Assembly (NCBI GenBank): GCA_947380915.1
Contig: CANCSY010000083.1
Coordinates: 1 to 11,437, forward strand
Length of the DNA stretch: 11,437 nucleotides
Source of the DNA: Beijerinckiaceae bacterium
GTDB taxonomy: Bacteria; Pseudomonadota; Alphaproteobacteria; Rhizobiales; Beijerinckiaceae
Direction: 5' to 3'
In this document: one piece after another, positions 6,464 to 11,437 of the stretch
How the letters are laid out: every line of letters begins with the position of its first letter
Numbering within the stretch: the first letter of the stretch is position 1
Program-made: the position numbers and the translations under genes
The notes under the pieces: generated by a model
Database searches by the model: none
Told to the model about the DNA's origin: nothing
Seen by the model: the letters and a program-made list of their open reading frames with translations, nothing else

Positions 6464-6491
6464 AATCCAAAGCCGCGATGACGGAGCCGCC

Positions 6492-7520
6492 ATGCCTTTC
6501 GCCTCTCTCAAGAAAGCCGCCCTGCTCCCCGTCGCCCTGGCAGCGAGCCTGATGCAAACGCAGCCAAAAGCTCAGGCGGCTGATTTTGCAGGCAAGACCA
6601 TCGAGATCCTGATCGGCTTTGGACCGGGCGGCGGGCATGACGCCTATGCCCGCGCGCTGGCGCAATTCTACGGCAAGAATCTGCCGGGCGCTCCAACGGT
6701 GGTGGCGCGCAACATGCCGGGCGCCGGCAGCCTTCTGGTGCTGAATCACATCCATTCGGTTGCGCCAAACAATGGGCTCACCATCGGCACCTTCGATCCG
6801 CAATTGCTGATCGCGCCCTTGCTTGGCGATCCCAACGCCCGTTTCGACATCACGAAACTGAACTGGATCGGCAGCATCGTCGACGCCACCAATGTCTGCA
6901 TCACCTGGACCCAGTCAGGCATCACCACATGGGATGATCTGATGGGCGACAAACCCGTCAATTTCGGCAGCACAGGACCTGCTGCCGCCCTCTATCAGCA
7001 TACCGCCATACTGAAGAACATGTTCGGCTCGAAAGTGCGGATGGTCTCGGGCTATGCTGGCACGGCGGAGGTGCGCCTCGCCATGGAGCGCGGCGAAATC
7101 ACCGGCAATTGTGGAGACAACTGGGCCAGCCTGAAAGGCACAGCAGCGGAGTTGATCGCAGAAAAGAGGATCAGCATCCCCGTGCAATACGCCATCCGGA
7201 AACATCCGGAATTGCCGGATGTTCCCCTGATCCTCGACCAGGCGAAAAGCGCGGAAGACAAGGCCGCCCTCAAGATCCTGCTGGGCGCGCAAGCCACCGG
7301 CCGCCCCTATGCGGTCTCGCCCACCACGCCCGCCGACATCACCGCCACCCTGCGCGAGGGCTTCGACAAGACCATGGCTGACCCGGAGTTCCTGCAATTC
7401 GCCGCCAAGATGCGCCTCGACCTGCAACCCATGAAGGGCGCCGACATGGAGAAACTGATCTCGGACATCTATCGCTCCGACATGGGCGCGGTGGAGAAGG
7501 CGAAGGCCGTCATCCGGTGA
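6492..7520 (+). CDS. Bug/TctC-family periplasmic solute-binding protein (second)
   Basis: The 342-residue precursor has a signal peptide (K7-K8, hydrophobic core, cleavage after A-Q-A at residue 29). The Bug fold follows: K-T-I-E-I-L-I-G, the ligand loop G-P-G-G-G-H-D-A-Y-A-R, R-N-M-P-G-A-G-S, L-N-W-I-G, F-G-S-T-G, G-Y-A-G-T-A and M-E-R-G-E-I-T-G. It is plainly homologous to the first gene of the operon and of equal length, but the cleft residues differ (G-S-G-Y-D against G-G-G-H-D, D-G-S-S against T-G-N-C), so it probably binds a different or modified ligand. Cys136 and Cys207 in motifs near the cleft could form a disulfide. ATG 6492 has GGAG upstream; an in-frame ATG at 6264 lies deep in the reductase gene and is not used. 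It ends nine bases from the stop of the opposing iorB-like gene. Confidence 0.92.
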   Translation: MPFASLKKAALLPVALAASLMQTQPKAQAADFAGKTIEILIGFGPGGGHDAYARALAQFYGKNLPGAPTVVARNMPGAGSLLVLNHIHSVAPNNGLTIGTFDPQLLIAPLLGDPNARFDITKLNWIGSIVDATNVCITWTQSGITTWDDLMGDKPVNFGSTGPAAALYQHTAILKNMFGSKVRMVSGYAGTAEVRLAMERGEITGNCGDNWASLKGTAAELIAEKRISIPVQYAIRKHPELPDVPLILDQAKSAEDKAALKILLGAQATGRPYAVSPTTPADITATLREGFDKTMADPEFLQFAAKMRLDLQPMKGADMEKLISDIYRSDMGAVEKAKAVIR

Positions 7521-7529
7521 AGCCACTGA

Positions 7530-9002
7530 TCAATTCTGGACAGGAGGACCCAAGGCCTGAACCGAGGCGACCAGCGCATCCAGCCGCTTGCCCTCGGGAT
7601 CGGCCACCGCCGCAAGTCGCGCCTGCAAGACAGCATTCGAGAAATGCGATGGATTGATCGCGCCCGCCAGCATCGGCTTTATGATGTCATCGGCGATGCG
7701 CCGCCAATTCGCATGGCCGCGCTCCCATGTGTCGCCATAGCCGCGCACCAATTGGGCGGTCTCGATGATCTCATGGGCAGCCAGGAGGTCATGGGACAAG
7801 GCCTGTTCCACAAGATCGAGCCAGGCTTCAATCCACGCTTTCTCCTGCGCCGCGCGTAGCGATATGGGCCGAAGGAACCGCAGCGACGCCAGCGCCCGCA
7901 ATTGCAGGAAGCCCCAAAGACCCGTGGTGTGCACCCGCATGGGGATGGATGCATGCTCAAGCCCCATCGCACGCACAAGGCGCAGCAGAGCACGCGCCAG
8001 AGGCGCAGGGAGAATGGAGAGAAACTCGCTTGGTCCGGGCTTCAGGAATTCGATGATGCGCACGATGTCGCCCGGTCGCGCCCGCGCCTCGGCCCGCACC
8101 TGGGCAAGCCGCGTCTCGCGCAATTTTAGCTGGGCGACGCGAACCACATCTTCGCTAGACATGCGCACAGCCAGATGACGCGCAAGTTCGGCCATCAGCG
8201 TCGCATCCGCTTCGCGCTTTGCGGCAAATCGCTGCAGACGCTCAAGATAAAGCCGGGCGTGTTTTTTACTCTGGAAATCCACGAGTCTCTCGACGCCTGC
8301 GCGCACATTGGCCTGCGCCTCCCGGGGCAAGCCATCAATCATCCCATCAAAGTTGGTGGTGGCGCGTTCCACGTCAGGTATTTCAACAGGCGCTGGTTTA
8401 GCGCCAGCAAATGATACACCTGCTTCAAAGCCCCGCAGATTGGCCTCCACCGCCCGGCCATCCGCTTCGATCGCCCTGCGGCAAGCCTGCGACGTAAGCG
8501 CCAGGCAGCGCGCGGCGAGACCGAAGAGAACCGCGTTCAAATGCGTTCCAGCAGCGTCGGCCAAAGCCTGAAAATCGCCGATATGATAGGCTCTGGAGAA
8601 GGTCTTTGCCGCGCTGACGATGAGATCGGAATCCGCACGCCCGTCCGCCATGGCGATCTTTTCGGTGATCGAAAAGACGCGACGAAGGGGCGCGATGGTG
8701 GTGGTGCGATCTGGCGTCACGAAGCCAGCCTGTATCAAACGCCCGGCTTCCAGCAATTCAGTGGCGATGAACAGATCAACCTCGCCTGCCGTGGGCGCAA
8801 GGCTGAGAACGGGCGCGCGTCCTTGCGTGCGCAGCATTTCGATATAATAAGTCGTGCTGCCCGTGCGCTGGGCGACGCCGGGCACGGAGGTGCGCTGGGC
8901 GACATAGCCATCATTGATGGCGGCGTCCGCCAGCCAACTCGCGAGAACGCCGCCGCCCTCGCCGCCAAGCGCCGAAATCAAAATCCGAACTGGCTTGCTC
9001 AC
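7530..9002 (-). CDS. iorB: Indolepyruvate oxidoreductase beta subunit with DUF6537-like extension
   Basis: From GTG 9002 the protein has 490 residues. About 1-210 is the pyruvate/2-oxoacid oxidoreductase gamma domain of IorB: I-S-A-L-G-G-E-G-G-G-V at the N-terminus and P-G-V-A-Q-R-T-G-S-T-T-Y (41-52), which helps form the CoA and subunit interface. Plain IorB has about 200 residues. The remaining 280 include R-L-V-D-F-Q-S-K-K-H-A-R-L-Y, an L-A-V-R-M-S-S-E-D-V-V-R-V-A block and A-Q-L-V-R-G-Y-G, resembling DUF6537 of the long fused indolepyruvate oxidoreductases. With IorA it would convert an aryl- or other 2-oxo acid to an acyl-CoA, passing electrons to ferredoxin. The start overlaps the iorA stop in GTGA, the signature of coupled translation; a longer frame from 9161 lies within iorA. 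Confidence 0.85.
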   Translation of the reverse strand: MSKPVRILISALGGEGGGVLASWLADAAINDGYVAQRTSVPGVAQRTGSTTYYIEMLRTQGRAPVLSLAPTAGEVDLFIATELLEAGRLIQAGFVTPDRTTTIAPLRRVFSITEKIAMADGRADSDLIVSAAKTFSRAYHIGDFQALADAAGTHLNAVLFGLAARCLALTSQACRRAIEADGRAVEANLRGFEAGVSFAGAKPAPVEIPDVERATTNFDGMIDGLPREAQANVRAGVERLVDFQSKKHARLYLERLQRFAAKREADATLMAELARHLAVRMSSEDVVRVAQLKLRETRLAQVRAEARARPGDIVRIIEFLKPGPSEFLSILPAPLARALLRLVRAMGLEHASIPMRVHTTGLWGFLQLRALASLRFLRPISLRAAQEKAWIEAWLDLVEQALSHDLLAAHEIIETAQLVRGYGDTWERGHANWRRIADDIIKPMLAGAINPSHFSNAVLQARLAAVADPEGKRLDALVASVQALGPPVQN

Positions 9003-11128
9003 GTCCGCGCCTCGCCGCCAAGAAGACGAATGATCCGCGATTCCCATTTCTGCCGGAAGACATCGAACAGCCCGGGATTCTGCACAATGTCGATCTGTGC
9101 GAAGGACGGACACAGTTGCGCCGCATGGGAGACCTCGCCACAGACGCCACAGCCCACGCAATCATTGTTCACATGGGCGACAGGATCCTTGCGCAGCGGA
9201 TCTTCATTGGCCTTGAGCGTCAGCGAGGGACAGCCCGAAAGGCGGATGCAGGAATGATCGCCCGTGCAGATCTCCGGATCCACCCAGAAACGCGTGCGCA
9301 CGACGCGCTGACCCGAGGCCACCGCCTTTGCGTTTTCAGGCCGGATCCGCCTTTGCCGCGCAAGCTGGCATTCGCCATCGGCGATGATGACGCGCAGCCC
9401 CTTGGCGGGCGAAAGGATAACCTCGCGCAGGGTCTTTATCATGCGGCCCATGTCATAGGTCCGCACCCGGTCGATCGCCTTCACGCCCATGCCGCGCAGA
9501 GTTTTCTCGATATCGACGCCCGCGCCGCGTCCATCATTTGTCGGCGCGCTCGATGGGAGATCTTGCGCGCCGGTGGCGCTGGAATAGCCATTATTCATGA
9601 TGATGAGCACGCCATCATTGCGATTGAAAACCGACCCCGCAACGCCGGTCAAAAGTCCATTATGCCAGAAGCCGCCATCGCCCATGATGCTGATGGGCTT
9701 GCGCGCCTGCACATTGGAAACGGCGGCGGCGGAGGCCAGCGACATGCCATAGCCCAGAATGGAATTGCCCTGATCGAAAGGCGCGAAAGTCGCGAGCGCA
9801 TGACAACCGATATCCGCCGCCACATGAGTCGGCCCGATCTCGCCCTTCAGCACCTTCATGGCAGAGAACACCGGGCGCTCGGGACAACCCGTGCACAGGC
9901 CCGGCGGGCGGGCGGGCAGCGGCGCGAACAGCATATCGCGCACCTTGTCCTCGTGTTGCCTGATGGAGGAAAGCCATGCGTCCAGCGGCGCGCAATCGCG
10001 ACCATTGGCGCGCAGGAAGGCGCTGAGCCCCTGACCCAGAACGCGCTGGGTATATTCGCCGCCCATGGGCAGCACATCCTTGCCGAAAATGCGCGTCTGC
10101 AAATCCGCCTTGCGCAGGATCTGGCCGATAGCCTGCTCGAGATAGTCAGGCTGGCCCTCCTCGACGATCAGCACGGCTTTTTTGCCAAGGCAAAATTGCT
10201 CGATCTGTCGCGGCGCGAGCGGATGGGTGACATTAAGCACCAGCACAGGCAGCGCCACATCGCCATAGACATCGGACAGGCCAGCAGCTTCAAGACGGCT
10301 GTTCAGCGCATTGAACAAGCCTCCCTGCACAATAACGCCGATTTCGCCATCCTGCGGGCCGCGCAGCTCATTCAACTCATGCTCGATGATGAAGTCCTGG
10401 GCTGCAGGGAGGCGCCGTTTGAACTTGTCCGTTTCCTGGATGAAGGTCACGGGCGGATGGGCGAGGCGGATATAATCAAAGGGCGCAGGGGCGGGTATGC
10501 GATGCGCCGACGAATGTTCCGCCGCGCGATTGGCCTTTGTCTGGAAAGAGCCGAACATATGGCAGGCGCGGATGCGCAACTCCAGCATGACCGGCGCGTT
10601 GGACGCTTCCGACAATTCGAAACTCTTCTCCACCATACGAACGATGTTCGAGAGTTCCGGGCGCGGATCCATGAGCCAGATGGAGGATTTGAGCGCGAAG
10701 GCGTGGGTGCGCTCCTGAATGACGCTGGCGCCCTCGCCATAGTCCTCGCCCACGATGATCAGCGCGCCGCCCTTGACGCCGGGCGAAGCGAGATTGGAGA
10801 GGGCGTCGGCGGCCACATTGGTGCCGACGATGGATTTCCAGGTGACAGCGCCGCGTATGGGATAATTCACCGAGGCGCCTAGCATGGCGGCGGCGGCGGC
10901 TTCGTTCATGCAGGGTTCGACGTGAACGCCGAGGCGCTCCATCTCGTCCTTGGCCTCCACCAGCACATCCAGCAGATGCCCCACGGGCGCGCCTTGGTAG
11001 CCCCCCACATAGGAGACGCCCGATTGCAGCAGCGCTTTTGTCACGGCGATGATGCCTTCGCCATGGAAGGTGTCGCCATCGGAGAGCGTCAGGCTTTCGA
11101 TTTCCCGCTTGAACGATATTTCCGCCAT
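8999..11128 (-). CDS. iorA: Indolepyruvate ferredoxin oxidoreductase alpha subunit
   Basis: The 709-residue TPP-dependent subunit has, in order: an N-terminal pyrimidine-binding domain with Glu76 in E-P-C-M-N-E-A (the activating Glu), a central domain, the C-T-G-C-P-E-R-P motif (412-418 region), a pyrophosphate domain with G-D-G (483-485) and N-N (512-513) binding TPP-Mg, and a C-terminal ferredoxin domain. The second cluster motif is intact (Cys657, 660, 663, 673). The first reads Cys621, Asp624, Cys627, Cys633-Pro, with Asp in place of a cysteine. The reaction is 2-oxo acid + CoA + oxidised ferredoxin to acyl-CoA + CO2; indolepyruvate and phenylpyruvate are the classical substrates, but the real one is unknown. 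It lies 16 bases after a Bug binding-protein gene and overlaps iorB by four bases, so all three form one operon. ATG 11128 follows AGGGG. Confidence 0.92.
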   Translation of the reverse strand: MAEISFKREIESLTLSDGDTFHGEGIIAVTKALLQSGVSYVGGYQGAPVGHLLDVLVEAKDEMERLGVHVEPCMNEAAAAAMLGASVNYPIRGAVTWKSIVGTNVAADALSNLASPGVKGGALIIVGEDYGEGASVIQERTHAFALKSSIWLMDPRPELSNIVRMVEKSFELSEASNAPVMLELRIRACHMFGSFQTKANRAAEHSSAHRIPAPAPFDYIRLAHPPVTFIQETDKFKRRLPAAQDFIIEHELNELRGPQDGEIGVIVQGGLFNALNSRLEAAGLSDVYGDVALPVLVLNVTHPLAPRQIEQFCLGKKAVLIVEEGQPDYLEQAIGQILRKADLQTRIFGKDVLPMGGEYTQRVLGQGLSAFLRANGRDCAPLDAWLSSIRQHEDKVRDMLFAPLPARPPGLCTGCPERPVFSAMKVLKGEIGPTHVAADIGCHALATFAPFDQGNSILGYGMSLASAAAVSNVQARKPISIMGDGGFWHNGLLTGVAGSVFNRNDGVLIIMNNGYSSATGAQDLPSSAPTNDGRGAGVDIEKTLRGMGVKAIDRVRTYDMGRMIKTLREVILSPAKGLRVIIADGECQLARQRRIRPENAKAVASGQRVVRTRFWVDPEICTGDHSCIRLSGCPSLTLKANEDPLRKDPVAHVNNDCVGCGVCGEVSHAAQLCPSFAQIDIVQNPGLFDVFRQKWESRIIRLLGGEART

Positions 11129-11144
11129 CTTCGAGCCCCTGTCC

Positions 11145-11437
11145 TTATTTGAGTTCGATGACCCTGTTGATGGTGGCCAGCACCTCTGGGCTCACCTGCG
11201 CCAGCGAAGCGAAGATCTCCTTGCCCCGCGCCACATCCACGAAGGTATAGGGCAGACCATTCATCTGCATGGACTTCTCGATGAACTCGGGATCCTGCGC
11301 CGCCGCCGCATAGGCCACGCGCAAATCGGCCAGAGCCTCGGGCGGCGTCCCCTGGGGCGCGAAGCCCGTGAAGGTCATCTCCGCGACCTGGCCCAGCAAC
11401 CAGTTGGTGGCGTCCCACAGCGGGCCTGAGGGCGCCT
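11145..11437 (-). CDS. Bug/TctC-family solute-binding protein (third), C-terminal part
   Basis: The frame is open from the window edge and ends in TAA (11147-11145), giving the last 96 residues. They match the C-terminal third of Bug proteins: T-G-F-A-P-Q-G-T-P-P-E-A-L (the hinge motif seen as F-F-A-P-P-G-V-P in the first Bug of this window), a helix of the A-L-A-D-L-R-V-A-Y type, D-P-E-F-I-E-K-S, and a final helical segment. The signal peptide and ligand loop lie outside the window. The stop is 16 bases upstream of iorA on the same strand, so the binding protein is co-transcribed with the 2-oxo acid oxidoreductase and may deliver or sense its precursor. Permease genes could lie further upstream, beyond the window. 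Confidence 0.85.
   Translation of the reverse strand, partial: APSGPLWDATNWLLGQVAEMTFTGFAPQGTPPEALADLRVAYAAAAQDPEFIEKSMQMNGLPYTFVDVARGKEIFASLAQVSPEVLATINRVIELK

Noticed and set aside
9003..9161. Extended start for the iorB-like gene at 9161
   Set aside because: The extra 53 residues lie inside the ferredoxin domain of iorA and resemble nothing, while GTG 9002 gives the normal IorB N-terminus and the GTGA coupling overlap.
9116..10882. Plus-strand open frame of 588 codons opposite iorA
   Set aside because: It lies fully antisense to a gene with clear TPP and ferredoxin motifs. Its protein is rich in Arg, His and Ala with no recognisable domain, typical of a shadow frame in GC-rich DNA.
1..11437. 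CRISPR arrays, insertion sequences, prophage genes or riboswitches
   Set aside because: No regularly spaced repeats, transposase or integrase frames, or recognisable aptamer structures were seen on either strand.

Overview
The window is GC-rich with tightly packed genes and looks like chromosomal DNA of a soil or plant-associated alphaproteobacterium, most likely of the Hyphomicrobiales (Rhizobiales). The clues are an AtsE-like host-attachment protein, a tRNA-Gly(UCC) of alphaproteobacterial type, several Bug/TctC periplasmic binding proteins, a two-gene indolepyruvate-oxidoreductase-like enzyme, and an intergenic palindrome of the C-tract/CTCGTGGGG/G-tract kind common in that order. This placement is inferred from family content, not from a database search.

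Layout. 1-240 (+): the end of a small cysteine-containing protein of unknown function. 241-537: no gene, but a terminator-like hairpin and a long imperfect inverted repeat. 538-611 (-): tRNA-Gly(UCC) with its own promoter. 734-1828 (+): a short PHA-synthase-like alpha/beta hydrolase with a Cys nucleophile. 1782-2225 and 2285-3175 (-): a host-attachment family protein and a classical Ser alpha/beta hydrolase. 3176-3333: a divergent control region. 3334-7520 (+): a four-gene operon of Bug binding protein, mandelate-racemase-type enolase-superfamily enzyme, ketopantoate-reductase-like oxidoreductase and second Bug binding protein. 7530-11437 (-): an operon read toward the first, with a third Bug binding protein (partial), then iorA and iorB.

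Working model (inference). The + operon looks like a uptake-and-conversion module for an organic acid. Periplasmic proteins capture the acid, the enolase-superfamily enzyme abstracts an alpha proton (dehydration or epimerisation), and the ketopantoate-reductase-like enzyme reduces or oxidises a 2-oxo/2-hydroxy acid. The - operon would oxidatively decarboxylate a 2-oxo acid to an acyl-CoA using TPP, CoA and ferredoxin. The divergent alpha/beta hydrolase could open an ester or lactone upstream of both. No TctA/TctB membrane genes and no regulator gene lie in the window. The most unusual points are three binding proteins in about 8 kb without permease genes, a Bug protein co-transcribed with iorAB, an iorB carrying a DUF6537-like extension, a Cys-to-Asp change in one ferredoxin motif of IorA, and a K-x-H active-site motif in the enolase-superfamily enzyme.
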